From Apodemus sylvaticus (lineage: Eukaryota; Chordata; Mammalia; Rodentia; Muridae), in the NCBI RefSeq assembly GCF_947179515.1, contig NC_067477.1, forward strand, positions 130,746,465-130,810,464: a DNA stretch of 64,000 nucleotides, in the 5' to 3' direction. How positions within the stretch are numbered: position 1 is the stretch's first letter; every line of letters begins with the position of its first letter. Position numbers and translations under genes: made by a program. Positions 1 through 11,596 of this stretch are shown one piece after another. The notes below the pieces were generated by a model, which did not search any database, had not been told where the DNA came from, and saw nothing but the letters and a program-made list of their open reading frames with translations.

Positions 1-200
1 GGGCCCTGGTCCTGGAAAGGTTTGATGCAGCAATGTAGGAGATTACCAGAACAGAGATATTGGAGGGGGTTTATTGGGGAATGGGCAGAGGGAAGAGGGC
101 TTATGGGACTTATGGGGAGTGGGGAACCTGGAAAGGGGAAATCATTTGGAATGTAAACAAAGAATATAGAAAATTTAAAAATTCTAAAAAAAAAAATAGA
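1..200 (+). mobile_element. L1_Rn-type LINE-1 3' UTR end
   Basis: Terminal part of a rat-type L1 3' UTR running off the left edge. It shows the G-rich purine stretch, then the run reading 'ggggaaatcatttggaatgt' and an A-rich tail near 180-196. The same 3' end recurs at about 1990, 3530, 18170 and, on the other strand, 11640, 20330 and 54960. No coding sequence remains. Confidence 0.88.
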
Positions 201-872
201 TATAACATATTAGCCCACTAAACCAGATGGCAGTAGGAAGTTACTGGAGTGTGATCTCTTTCAAGGGTCCTTAAACTAATTTTTAAGATTATGTGACCTA
301 TATTCTTATACACTAGAAAGTAATCTGGGTAATGTTTGTTCTGGTTTTGTTTTGTTTTTCAGAAAAATCAATGCAGCCAAAGTGAATCTCCATACTTTCC
401 AACTGGCTGGAAAACTTGCCTATACAACAAGGTTATCTGTTTTAATACTTTCCCCTGACTTGGGGATTAGGAATCAATAAGAACATGATTTGAAAACATT
501 AGGTGTAGGGATTGTAATTGAAATTATTGATATGGTGCTATTCCAAAATAATAAAAGCTAATTTTATTCTCTTTCATTTTAATGTAACTTGTACTCATTA
601 CTGAATGATTAAAATGTTCCTTTGAGAGAAAAATTCACTTTCTCCATCTCTGCAAAGAAATCCATAGACAGAATTTTACTTTCTATCTGTCAAACTTAAC
701 TGTTGTTATACAGCTGACCACCCTCTACAATAACCACACTTTGATTAGTGAAGCTCAGTTTCCTACTATGAACTATGGGGAAAATATTGTGTTTAAAAAT
801 CACTGAGTAGTTAGAGTGTTCCTTGTGATCCCTACAGCATGGCCTCAACTCCAGTGCTCCAGTGTCTTCCCC
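201..872. other. Unassigned intergenic sequence
   Basis: AT-rich sequence with no exon-like reading frame, RNA gene or repeat that I can name. Confidence 0.6.

Positions 873-873
<1 letters not shown>

Positions 874-911
<38 letters not shown>
874..911. repeat. (CA)n microsatellite
   Basis: About 19 uninterrupted CA dinucleotides. Confidence 0.97.
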
Positions 912-913
<2 letters not shown>

Positions 914-934
914 TCCTGAGAGAAACCTGATTAT

Positions 935-1045
935 CCACTCTTAGCCTGGAACTCTTCCTCTAGGGGTGGAACTATGTGAAATTTCTCCTACATGTCAACT
1001 AGTGCTTTCATTATGCAGGCCTTGATAGTTAGGCACCCATACTGT
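935..1045 (-). mobile_element. Lx-type L1 3' UTR fragment
   Basis: Short diverged segment containing 'tctaggggtgg' and 'catgtcaactagtgctttca'. These recall the reverse complement of the Lx 3' UTR. A better-preserved copy of the same stretch lies at 2430-2500. The fragment is too small to subfamily. Confidence 0.45.
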
Positions 1046-1496
1046 TGAGCATTCACTGGAGTAGTTCCCCTGGTCTGTCAATTGCTAGAAGAAGTGTTTT
1101 AAAATATTCTACTACAATAATGGACTTAGCTATTTCTCCATGTACTTTTTTGTTTGTGTTTATTGAACTCCATAAGTTTTATCTGAAGCATTTATCATCT
1201 TTCAGGTTTTTATTCATTTATTTATATTTTATTTACAAAATATTCATTATGCATATTTATATTCATTGTATATATAATGTGTTAAACATAATATTTTCAT
1301 TTAATTATATTTGTATATTGCATATATTCTCACATCTCCTCCCGCCTTTCTTCTCTCTACCTTCCATATCATACGTGTGTGTGTGTGTATATAGATATAT
1401 AGATATAGATATAGATGAATTTATGTGTCTACATAAAGTTAAGGAACTGAAAATTAGAAAAATTACATGTTATTTATATTTCTAAACCTGCCTTAA
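1046..1496. other. AT-rich intergenic sequence
   Basis: Very AT-rich, with a short GT run (about 1376-1388) and ATAGAT steps to about 1415. A 146-residue frame (1045-1485) reads through low-complexity codons and has no recognisable domain. I see no gene. Confidence 0.6.
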
Positions 1497-2045
1497 TTCA
1501 CTTAATATTATTATCTCCAGTTGCATCCACTTTCAGAAAATAAATAGCATGAGTCTATTGTGGGGATTAAGATAATTCACTTGTGAATTCATTGTTTCTA
1601 ATGGCTGAATAGTACTCCATTGTGTAGATATACCACATTTTTTTGCATCCACTCTTCTGTTGAGGGATACCTGGGTTCTTTCCAGCCTCTGGCAATTATA
1701 AATAGGGCTGCTATGAACATAGTAGAGCATGTATTCTTATTACATGGTGTTGAATCATGGTATGCACTCACTAATAAGTGGATATTAACCTAGAAAACTG
1801 GAATACCCAAAACATAATCCACACATCAAATGAGGTACAAGAAGAAAGGAGGAGTGGCCTCTTGTTCTGGAAAGACTCAGTGAAGCAGTATTTGGCAAAA
1901 CCAGAACGGGGAAGTGGGAAGGGGTGGGTGGGAGGACAGGGGAAGAGAAAGGGGCTTATGGGACTTTCAGGGAGTAGGGGGCTAGAAAAGGGGAAATCAT
2001 TTGAAATGTAAATAAAAAGTTATATCGAATAAAAAAATAAAAAAG
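1497..2045 (+). mobile_element. L1_Rn copy with inverted 5' segment
   Basis: The right part (about 1749-2045, plus strand) runs from 'aatcatggtatgcactcact' through the rat L1 3' UTR to a poly(A)-like tail. The left part (about 1497-1747) is the reverse complement of the upstream ORF2 C-terminal region ('cattgtttctaatggctgaa' onward). The two meet with only a short stretch of L1 missing. This head-to-head order, the 5' part inverted and the 3' part normal, is the known signature of twin priming during L1 insertion. The extreme left edge (1497-1570) is diverged and may be an older L1 piece. No target-site duplication was found. Confidence 0.85.
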
Positions 2046-2117
2046 GGAAGCAGCAGAAATATCAATATATGAAGTATTTTTGACAAAAAAAGAAAATGTA
2101 TATATACACAAGTGAAT

Positions 2118-2334
2118 TATCTTTTTTTAAATTCGATATAATTTTTTATTTACATTTCAAATGATTTCCCCTTTTCTAGCCCCCCACTCCCCTATCTGGT
2201 CCCCAACACTTGGACATAAAGGTTGGTTCCAAAACTTTGCAATTGGAAATAGAGCTACAATAAATACTGATATGCAAGTATTTCTATAAATGTTTCTATA
2301 TCAAGTTTAATTAGATTCCTTTATGTAAATTACA

Positions 2335-2336
<2 letters not shown>
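2118..2336 (-). mobile_element. L1_Rn 3' end abutting an older L1 ORF2 fragment
   Basis: From 2118 to about 2200 is the reverse complement of the rat L1 3' end ('tttacatttcaaatgatttc'). It passes directly into a diverged minus-strand L1 ORF2 3' segment ('ggttggttccaaaactttgc', 'aataaatactgatatgcaag'). They are probably two elements of different age placed side by side. Confidence 0.7.

Positions 2337-2366
<30 letters not shown>
2337..2366. repeat. (TA)n microsatellite
   Basis: About 15 TA dinucleotides. Confidence 0.95.
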
Positions 2367-2371
<5 letters not shown>

Positions 2372-2755
2372 ATTCCTGGGGAACACTAGTACTCTCATCT
2401 TAGGAGTTGATAATTGTCTATAATTCCATCTAGGGGTAGGACTTGTGAGGGTTCCTCTCCATCTTGGCACATCAACTGGTATTGTAATCATTCAGGTCTT
2501 GTTTGGGCTGCTGTATTGTTAGGATATTATGATTAATCCTTTAGTCCCGAGGTAACATACAAGTAACATTAAACAGACTGAACTGGTTATATTTATGTTT
2601 TTTAGGAATACACACACACAAACATACATAATAATTAAAAAATAAAGGTCATGAGTTTGAGAGCAAGGTAGACATACGTGAGAAGGGTGGGAAAGAAAAA
2701 AGGGAAAGGGAACTGACATGATTAAATTTTAATTTCAAAACTTTTTTGAACAAAA
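2364..2755 (+). mobile_element. Lx-type L1 3' end with inverted 5' segment
   Basis: The right part (about 2545-2755) reads plus through the Lx 3' end: 'acaagtaacattaaacagac', a short CA run, 'ggtcatgagtttgagag', then an AT-rich tail. The left part (about 2364-2520) is the reverse complement of sequence that lies just upstream in the family ('cctggggaacactag', 'tctaggggtaggac', 'ggcacatcaactggtattgt'). As in 1497-2045, this is the 5'-inversion layout of twin priming. Confidence 0.72.
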
Positions 2756-2879
2756 ACTAAAGATTTAATGAGTGCGATTTCCCTTCCTATGTGAAAGACA
2801 TTATCTCATAGCAAATGTCTGGTATGGTTTGCACTTTGGCTGGACTACCATATATCCCCAATGAGAGTGTAGTATTTTT

Positions 2880-2990
2880 TTACTCATCCTTTAGTGTTTG
2901 TCTGGTTGGTTGGCTGCCTTATTAGTTTTGTGTGCAATCCAGACCATGCTTGGCAAATGTTCTATAACTAAGGCACATCCTTAGCCATCT
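2880..2990 (-). mobile_element. ID/B4-type SINE fragment
   Basis: The stretch 'ccatgcttggcaaatgttct' followed by 'aaggcacatccttagccat' is the reverse complement of a tRNA-derived ID/B4 head (A-box/B-box region), well diverged. Confidence 0.55.
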
Positions 2991-3239
2991 CTCTTCTGTT
3001 TTTAAGCTCTCACATTACACTATAGTAAGAGGCTTTGGTTACAAAAAATAACTTAGATTTGATGATTTTTGCACCCTGCATAAGCCATATTTTATAACTA
3101 TCTGATTAAAACATAATAAGAGCATAGCATTTAATATTAAATAGAAAATTGTATATGTGTCCATTAAATCAAGCTTTTACTTATATTCCCTAATTTTTTA
3201 AAACACTGTTTTATCACTTGCCTTATTTTTTCCTATTAA

Positions 3240-3602
3240 CAATGAGAAGAACATCATACTATGTGAGGTAACGCAATCTCAAAAGATCAATCATGGTATG
3301 CACTCACTAATAAGTGGATATTAACCTAGAAAACGGGAATACCCAAAACATAATCCACACATCAAATGAGGTACAAGAAGAACGGAGGAGTGGCCCCTGG
3401 TTCTGGAAAGACTCAGTGTAGCAGTATAGGGTAAAACCAGAACAGGGAAGTGGGAAAGGGTTGGTAGGAGAACAGGGGGAGGGAAGGGGGCTTATGGGAC
3501 TTTCGGGGAGTGGGGGGTCAGAAAAGGGGAAATCATTTGAAATGTAAATAAAAGATATATCAAATTTTTTAAAAAAGTAAAAAAAAAAAGCAATGAGAAG
3601 AA
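3240..3602 (+). mobile_element. L1_Rn 5'-truncated insertion with target-site duplication
   Basis: Starts in the last bases of ORF2 ('aacatcatactatgtgaggt') and runs through the rat L1 3' UTR to an A-rich tail at about 3560-3590. The direct repeat 'caatgagaagaa' lies at 3240-3251 and 3591-3602 and is read as the target-site duplication. The copy is about 340 bp, is severely 5'-truncated and encodes nothing. Confidence 0.9.
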
Positions 3603-3997
3603 ACATGTTAGATTCTATCTTTATGAAGGTATTAGATTTTTGGGTCATAAATGTTTCAAGGTTATTTTGTAAAATACAGGTTTAGGATTTGCATTGTCTT
3701 TTTTTTCCCCTTTGAGCATACTCTCCCCAAGCATTCACATGAAATTTATATACTGTGTTATTATTCTTCTAATGACTATATACTCAGCATTTTGCCTTCT
3801 GTGCTGGCGTTAATAAAGTTGGATTTTAAACCACTCTTCCACAATGAAAGGCCCTGTAAGTATATAAACATAGATCATCTGCTTCCTTAAACCTTCATTT
3901 TATACTGCTGATGTGATTCAGAGCTGCTCTATTAACTCAGTACATAAGACAGTATTGTCATTATTTTATCCGCATAACTGTTTGGATTAATCAGTTT
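3603..3997. other. Unassigned intergenic sequence
   Basis: No recognisable gene or repeat. Confidence 0.6.
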
Positions 3998-4300
3998 CCT
4001 CCTCTTCCTTCTCTTCTCCCCTCTTTCTCCTCCTCTTCCTTCTCCCCATTCTTCTTCCTCCTTGTCTCCCCTTCTCCCCCTTCTCCCCCTTCTTCTTCTT
4101 CTTCTTCTTCTTCTTCTTCTTCTTCTTCTTCTTCTTCTTCTTCTTCTTCTTCTTCTTCTTCTTCTTCTTCTTCTTCTTCTTCTCCTCCTCCTCCTCCTCC
4201 TCCTCCTCCTCCTCCTCCTCCTCCTCCTTCTTCTTCTTCTTCATCTTCTACTACTACTACTTCTACTACTACTTCCTCTGCCTCCTCCCTCTCTCTCTTT
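3998..4300. repeat. Pyrimidine-rich triplet array (CTT)n/(CTC)n/(CTA)n
   Basis: An imperfect CTCTTCC-like lead-in is followed by pure (CTT)n at about 4089-4182, pure (CTC)n at about 4183-4226, then (CTT)/(CTA) steps to about 4262 and CT-rich decay. The plus strand is almost all pyrimidine for about 300 bp. Long poly-Leu and poly-Lys/Glu frames on the two strands are artefacts of the repeat. Confidence 0.97.
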
Positions 4301-6242
4301 TGTCTCACTATGTTAATCTGATTATCCAGGAACTCACTATGTAGACAAAGCTAGCTACAAACTCACAGAGATCTTCTTCTAAGTTCTAAGTGTTGGAACC
4401 ATATGAGACTATGTTTTTTATTCATATCATTGTTTTTCTTTGCTTGAAAACATTCCGTTTTAGTTGACATCAATCCAGCACCAAAAGACAAATCATTTTT
4501 GTTTCTATCAAAAAACTATAAAGTTAATATTGTTGAGGAGAAGATTGAATAGTGAGCGTTGGCAAAGGCTTAGGGCTTTGCCATATATTAACACAGGGAG
4601 CTAACGTCCTGTAGTACTGAAGGAAAAATATAGTTAACAATTAATTGTGCATTTCATAAAATCTTGGCAAGCTGAGTTGAACAGTAGTGACACAAAAGTG
4701 ACAAATAATTGAAGTGATAAGTATGTCAATGACTGTGAACTGCACATTATACGGTGTATGCCTGCATTGAAGTATCACAGCATCTCATAAATGTGGCAAT
4801 TGCTGCATCAACTAAAAGTAAAAGCATTTCTTGAACTTTTAAGGCTTTGTAGCATTGCAGGAGAGTCCTTCCACTGTTGTTTATAGCCTGTTGTTTTAAC
4901 CTGTTTAAACAGCTTTTCTTTCAGGATGCATCTTATTTTAGTAATAAAAATATGTCCCTCATTTAATTGATTTTACTAGGAACTTTATTTGAATCAATTG
5001 ATCTTCAGTGCTAGCCAGAAACAAAAAAAAAGTTGACAAAAATCTTTAAATTTTGACTTTTTTAGTGTCCTAAAGAATTAATTGGAAAATATTGAGTTTC
5101 TCTGATAATTATAGTCATCTTTCACAGAAGATTACTCACATTCATAGACTTTGTGTCTTGAATTAGAAACATTTGCACAGTTGGAAGTCCTGGTTTTGAG
5201 GTGAACACATAATCCTAAGAAGACAAAAGAAAATTACAATCATGAACTTGAAAAAGACCCAGGAAACCTGATCCAGTATAGAGTCAGCACCAAAGCCATG
5301 GCTTCCATGGGAGCACGTGCTGAGCAGCCAAGCAGGGTCAACAAGGCGACCACTGCCAGTTAATTTCTATTGAGGGAAAAGGACTGGTTCTTATCCCTAT
5401 CTTCAACTATAATAAAGATGGAAATGCAGCAAAATGTTCCCTAACCAATGCAGGTGAAAAGATGAAGTTAGAAAAACACCATTCTCCTCAGCAGTGGGAC
5501 AAATGACCCATATGGAAATCCTCACTTAGTCCCAGTACTGCCACGTGAAAGGTTCAGAGGTAACAGGATATTTACAGTCTCTCACATCATCCTACAAGGT
5601 GCATATTAATTGCCAACAGAGAGCTACATGGTGTAGTGGAATAATTTCATATTGAAAACCTTGATCAAAGTGTCATCGCTACTGGGCAACAATGTGACTG
5701 TCAATCATCTCACTGTCATGAAATAAGCAATTCCAGCATCAATGCTGAGGTTTCCTTAAGAACACAGCCTGATCCAAATCATAAAGAAAGAATTTAAAAT
5801 CCATTTCAGAATGGATTTACAAAATAGATTACAAAATTTTACAAGAGAGTGTATATACGTGTTCTTCAAAAATAAAATCAATGTCATTAAAATCAAATAA
5901 AAGCCCAAGAAAATGTTCTAGATTAAATAAAACTAGAGTGACATAATTAAATGTAAGCCAAAACTTTAGTCTCAAAGTTTTTAATACCCATGGGAAAGTT
6001 CTATAGAGATAATATAAAGGATAATGTTATAAAATTAACGCTATAGTTTAAGGGTGCCATTGTGGTTAAGTAGATGAATGTACTTATCCTTAGACTAGCA
6101 ACAGAACTGAGCAGGGGGGTGAGAGAAGGCGGGAGACAGAAAGAGGGAAAGAGTAAGGGAGCAAAGAAGGTAGGACAGACAGAATGAAGAAAGGAAGTTT
6201 GACTAATTATTGATGGAATGAAGGATATGCAGTAGACTTTCA
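4301..6242. other. Unassigned single-copy-like sequence
   Basis: About 1.9 kb with no repeat I can name and no coding potential that stands out. Reading frames are short and interrupted. Some parts could be conserved non-coding sequence, but that cannot be judged from one genome. Confidence 0.55.
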
Positions 6243-6722
6243 TTTCTCATATAGCAGTATGTTCCAAGACCTCCAGTGAATTCTGAAACCATGGGTATTA
6301 CTGAACCTCACACATACTGTGTCTTTCCCTACGCATGCATACTTATGATAAAATTTAGCTCATTTCATATAATAAGATGTTAAGTGCTAATAAATTAGAA
6401 CAATTACAGCAACTCTTCCTAATACAATTGCCAGGATCATTTCCATTCTGATTTAAAACCCTTATAAGTCAAAGTAAAAGTTATTCCAGTATAAAGATTG
6501 GGATACCATGTAGTCAGTCTAATATTCAGTAGTCTTGATAACTGAAACCAGTACCATGCAGCTGAGTAGGAGGATATATATCAGAAATATATGGGGGACT
6601 AAACAAAAACTTTCACTGAGTTAGGTGGTGGAAATGGATGCAATCTCAGCATATTGTTTATGACAACCTTCTAACTCTCCATTTAATACTTCTGACCATA
6701 GCTGACCATGGACAGTTGAAAT
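6243..6722 (+). mobile_element. Tigger-like (TcMar-Tigger) non-autonomous DNA transposon fossil
   Basis: It opens with 'catatagcagtatgttccaa', then 'gacctccagtgaattctgaa' and 'accatgggtattactgaacc', and later 'atgcatacttatgataaaat'. Together these match my memory of the Tigger-derived non-autonomous consensus with diverged terminal repeats. It closes near 'gctgaccatggacagttgaa', the inverted counterpart of the opening 'ctgaaaccatgggta' region. There is no transposase reading frame. The family is a cut-and-paste fossil that predates rodents; the subfamily is not assigned. Confidence 0.7.
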
Positions 6723-7267
6723 AAAATAAATAAATGGAGAGAAAGAAGGAACTATTGTATAAATAACCTTTGTTCTCTAGACTTGAGATGATTCAAAATA
6801 GAATGTGGTATAAGATAAACCATTTTCTTCCTTTATTCAATAAAAATCTAACTGTAAAATGTAGCCTAAGAGATGTAGAGTGACTATATTTTGTAGTAAA
6901 GAGTGGTAAACACTAAAATAAGAATTCTAAGGAAGCTATGGCAGATCCTTGTGGAGAGAGTTTATGACTGAGACACGTTATGCAATTGCCTGCAATAATT
7001 TGATATCACTGTCATGCAAAATAAATGTCTAATCAAAAGCTAACATCTCAGTAACCCCTCCCACCCAGGAATATCTGATCATTAATTTACTTCAAGGATA
7101 TTTATTATCTTATAATTAGTTGGGGCATCAAAAGAATAATGTAGCAAAATTATATATTATTGATAGTCAATGAAACTACTCAGGCTTCAAAATTTGGGTC
7201 AGCATAGGATACAGTAGTTAATTATGTTAACATTTAGTGTTTCTCAAAGTAATTTGAAATAGAAGCC
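6723..7267. other. Unassigned intergenic sequence
   Basis: AT-rich, with no gene or repeat recognised. Confidence 0.6.
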
Positions 7268-9164
7268 AAAGGTTTTTTTTTTCCTTTGGGCATTTATTTT
7301 CTTTTTATTGAAAATAGTTCTTCCTCTCATACAATCCATCCTAACCAGTTCCCATGCCCCAGCTCCTCACCTGCTAGCTCTGCCCTACCTCTCCTCGACC
7401 CCAGAACCACTCTCCCTCCACTTCCTCTTCAGGAAAGAGAGGGCCTCTAAGAGACAACAGACAAACAGGAAAAATCAAGTTACAATAAGGCAGAGTGAAA
7501 CCCTTATACTGGGTCCGGACAAGCCAACCCAATAGGAAGAAAGGAGGTTCAGAAGCAGGGAAAAGAGTCAGAGATACACCTGCGCCTACTGTTAAGAGTC
7601 TCACAAAGACACAAGGCTAACAGCAATAACTTATGTGCAGAGACCTCGTGCAGATTCATGCAGGCCTATGCTTGCCACTGCAGTCTGTGAGCCCATGCAA
7701 GCCCTGCTTAGTTGGTTCAGTGGGCCATGTTCTCCCTGTATCTCCCATCCCCTCTGACTCCTACAGTGTTTCCTCCACCTCTTCTGCGGGGTTCCTAAGC
7801 TCCAGGGGGAGAAACCTGATGGAGACCTCCATTTAGGCTGTCTCTGCATACATAATGTCTGGCTGTGGGTCTCTGCACTTGCTCTCATATACTGCCAAAG
7901 GAAGCCTCTCTGCTGATGGCTGGACAAGGCACCAATCTATGAGTACAGCAAAACATCATCAGGAATTATTTCTCTGATGATTTTCCTAGGCTTATTTGGT
8001 TCTATCCCAGATCTCTGGACTATGCATTCTTGGTTCCTGACCATGTGCAGGGAATGTGCTCCCTCTCATGGAGAGGGCCTCAATTTAAATCTGACATTGA
8101 TTGTCTACTCCCACAAGTTCAGAGCCTACATTTCCCCAGCACATCTTGCAGATAGGTCAGATTGCAGGTCAAGGCTTTTGTGACTATGTGAGTGTCTAGG
8201 TTTCTCTTTCTGTAGTGTGCAGAGGATCTTCTTACTCCAAAGAAACCAGAACATAGGGATGAAGTTTCCACACCTGCACCAAGTCACATGCTCTGGTCTT
8301 GTTCTTCTCTGAGTGTTGACAGGTTCCTGGGTTAGTGAATGTAGAAGAAACTGCTGTGCACGTGTGGGCCATGGCAGGCCACTAGTCAGAATATGCCCAC
8401 TCCTACAATTGTCCTCAGCCATGGGACCCCACTGTTTTCAGAGGGCAACCTTCTGTCCTAGCATCAGCCTGGGTTGTTTAGGGATCTCCTTGGCCAGCAA
8501 TACATTGGAGTTTTACCCTGTCCCACTGCTGGAAGCCTCCTCTGGCTGTGAAAGAGAGCCAGGTTAGATTCCATAGTCTCCATTTCTAGGAACCCTTGCT
8601 TGAGTTACCTCTCATAGATTCCAGGATGTTTCCACTCTGCTAGGTTTCCACACCAGTCCTCAATGATCCCAGTTCCAGCTGTCTCTTCCCTCATTCTCTC
8701 CCTCCATCACCCCTACCTGATCACTCCTGTTCTTGTTCTCATTTGCCCCAAGTGCAGTGACAAAACTTATTCTATTTTCCCTTCCCAGGGAGATCCATGC
8801 CACCAGCCCCCAACTATAATCCTCCTCTTTATGTAACCTCTCTGGATCTGTGGATTGTACCTTGATTACCATTTGCTTAACATCTAATATCCACTCCACA
8901 TTGTAAGTGAATACGTACCATATTTGTCTTTCTGGGTGTGGATTACCTCCCTTAGGTTTATTTTTTTCTAGTTGCATCTATTTGCCTGAAATTTTCATGA
9001 TGTCATTCTTTAACTGCTGAGTTGTACCAATGTACCACATTTTTTTATCCATTGATCTTTTAGTAACTCAACATCTGATAGAGGTCTAATATCCAAAATA
9101 TATAGAGGTCAAGAAAGCAGCGATGCAGATCTAAACAGAGAATTCTCAATAGAGGAATCTCACA

Positions 9165-9462
9165 AATGTGAACCTTCTCACATTTTAACTGGTCAAATAA
9201 AGGCTAGATCCTGTGATTGGGCAGTGGAATGGAAAGGTTGGGCTGCAGGTTTTAGAGGTGGGGAAAGAAGGAAGGAGAGAGGAAGAGAATAGAGGAAGAG
9301 AAGGTAGGAGGAAAATGGAGCAGAACCACCTGGCCCAGAGAAGCCGCAAGTAGCAAGAGATTTCATAGCTAAAGAATAGATTAGTGTAGTGGTAAATCTG
9401 CCCAATCTAGGTGTGCAGCTTATCAATATTGTATAACAGAGACAAACAAACAAATAAACAAA

Positions 9463-9465
<3 letters not shown>
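9165..9465 (+). mobile_element. Rodent LTR-like repeat (family unassigned)
   Basis: It contains 'ctgtgattgggcagtggaat', a purine-rich middle, 'cacctggcccagagaagccg' and 'aaatctgcccaatctaggtg'. I recognise this as a recurring murid repeat, probably an LTR. It interrupts the flipped ORF2 segment of the surrounding L1. Exact ends and target-site duplication were not determined. Confidence 0.5.
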
Positions 9466-9705
<240 letters not shown>

Positions 9706-10027
9706 TCAACATCCTTAGTCATCAGGGAAATGCAAATGAGAACTATTTTGAGATTCCATCTTATACCTGTCAGAATGGCTAAGATCAAAAACATAAGTGA
9801 CAGCTCATGTCAGTGAGAATGTGAAGCAATTAGAATACGTCTTCATTGCTAATGATAGCATAAACATGTACAACCACTATGGAAGTCAATATGATGGTTC
9901 TTCAGAAAATGGACAATCTACCTCAAGACTCAGCTATACCACTCTTGGGGATAAACCCAAAGGACACTCCATCCTACCTCAACTATGTTCATTACAGCTT
10001 TATTCATAATACACAGAAACTAGAAGA

Positions 10028-11596
10028 CAATTTTAATAACAATGAGTTAAATAAAATTTCCTAAATTCTAAAATCACATTATTGCTGTTCTGGATTATTT
10101 ATCCACTTTAAATTAATAATATTTGCCAGAGATGTGGGGTTAGTGTGCACACTGTTCTCTCATGGATTGATTATAAAATTAAGAACTATTGAAGAACTAA
10201 TCTAAAGGTTTTTTTATGGTTCTCTATCTTTGACAGTTCATTTTATCATTATTTTAATTCATTTGACAGATTCTTAGTCACAGGTGTGATTCTTTAACTG
10301 TAATGTTGTTCACTTGAAGAAATAAGACCATTTAATGACTTACTTTATGACAATTTTTGATATTTGTGTTGCAAGATTAGAAGTGAAATGGTTGTGCTCT
10401 TCTTTGTGGTTTTCTGTAAGGATCTGGCTATTATTTTTACTCTGATTACTAGAAAGATGTTGGGGGGGGTCACAAGATATATCAAAGCAATTACATATCT
10501 TAGGCTTAAGACATGGCAAAAGTGAGGTTACAAAGGAAATTATAAAACATAATGCAAACTTAAATAAATGTTGGTTACTAACTTTGTGAATTGTTTATCA
10601 TTTGTATTAAGTGCAAACAAAATATGAGATTTTCTTAAAAATATTCAGTCACTACTGTGATTACTACAGTTAATACAAAAAAAAAAACACCATTGAGGTC
10701 CATGACTTGAAAATATGAGAAAACAAACAAAAGCCCATGCTTCAGAATTGAATAATTCACATAACAAAAACATCACAATTATTTGATAATTGTGGGAATT
10801 TACTTGTTCCCCTTCTTGAATAATAAATGTAGATGTTAAATAATGGAATGAAAAGAACACTAGAATGACTAAATCCTTAAGAATTTGCATTTTTATAAGA
10901 TTTCCAGAGGTGACAATGCATCTTGTTGATTAACAATTCTATCAACAGAAATGTCTTTGTTCTTTCTTCACATTTACCCCATGATATATTTCCTTATTTA
11001 AGCATGGTAGGTAAGTGCCTGGATATGGTACGTCTTATTAACCAGCATCAAGTTCTGCTTGTGAGTTGTTAAAGATGATCTTAAATTCTGTTTCCTTGCT
11101 TCCTAATGTCTTTCTAACAATGACATGGAAGAGACCTGTGGATCATGCACATCAGTATTATCAACATGGACTCTGAGAGTCTGTGGTTTTATACACATGC
11201 CTTCTTTATCTCCTATCAGCAACTGAGGAAGCTTATCAAAACATTGGTAGAAAAAACTGAGGTCTACAATTGCGGCTTCTATATTGGGTTGTTCCCTTTT
11301 GTTAGGTTCTTAATCTGTTCAATATTTTTTCTTTTCCTCTGTGGACACTTAATGTCTAAGCTTCTGAAAATATGATCAAATTTATTATCTATATAATTGG
11401 ACAATAGATATCCATGGAAAATTTATAGTTTTGAAGGGTGGTGCTAACCAAAAAATTATTACAGTAAAACTTATATGTAACTCATCTCCCAGATGTTGCA
11501 ATTTGGTTATTGATAAAGGTCTGAATATAAAGAGCACAGTGTGAAAAGTTACAGGCATAAAATATAACATCACAAGAGCACTCACACATTCCAATA
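10028..11596. other. Intergenic sequence containing one arm of an inverted duplication
   Basis: No gene recognised. It includes the 10181-10424 arm and a short G run near 10459. Confidence 0.6.
10181..10424 (+). repeat. Left arm of a ~240-bp inverted duplication
   Basis: The reverse complement of 13689-13924 matches this stretch over its whole length with scattered substitutions and one small gap, roughly nine in ten bases by eye. Shared runs include 'cattttatcattattttaat', 'gtcacaggtgtgatt', 'gttcacttgaagaaataag' and 'tttaatgacttactttatga'. Similarity stops sharply after 'ctgtaaggatc'. Confidence 0.9.

Noticed and set aside
3987..4316. Long poly-Leu, poly-Glu and poly-Lys reading frames
   Set aside because: They are all translations of the CTT/CTC triplet array in different frames. 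They have no start context, domain or flanking coding sequence.
7631..8977. Several frames of 67-105 codons
   Set aside because: They fall within the non-coding 3' UTR of an old minus-strand L1.
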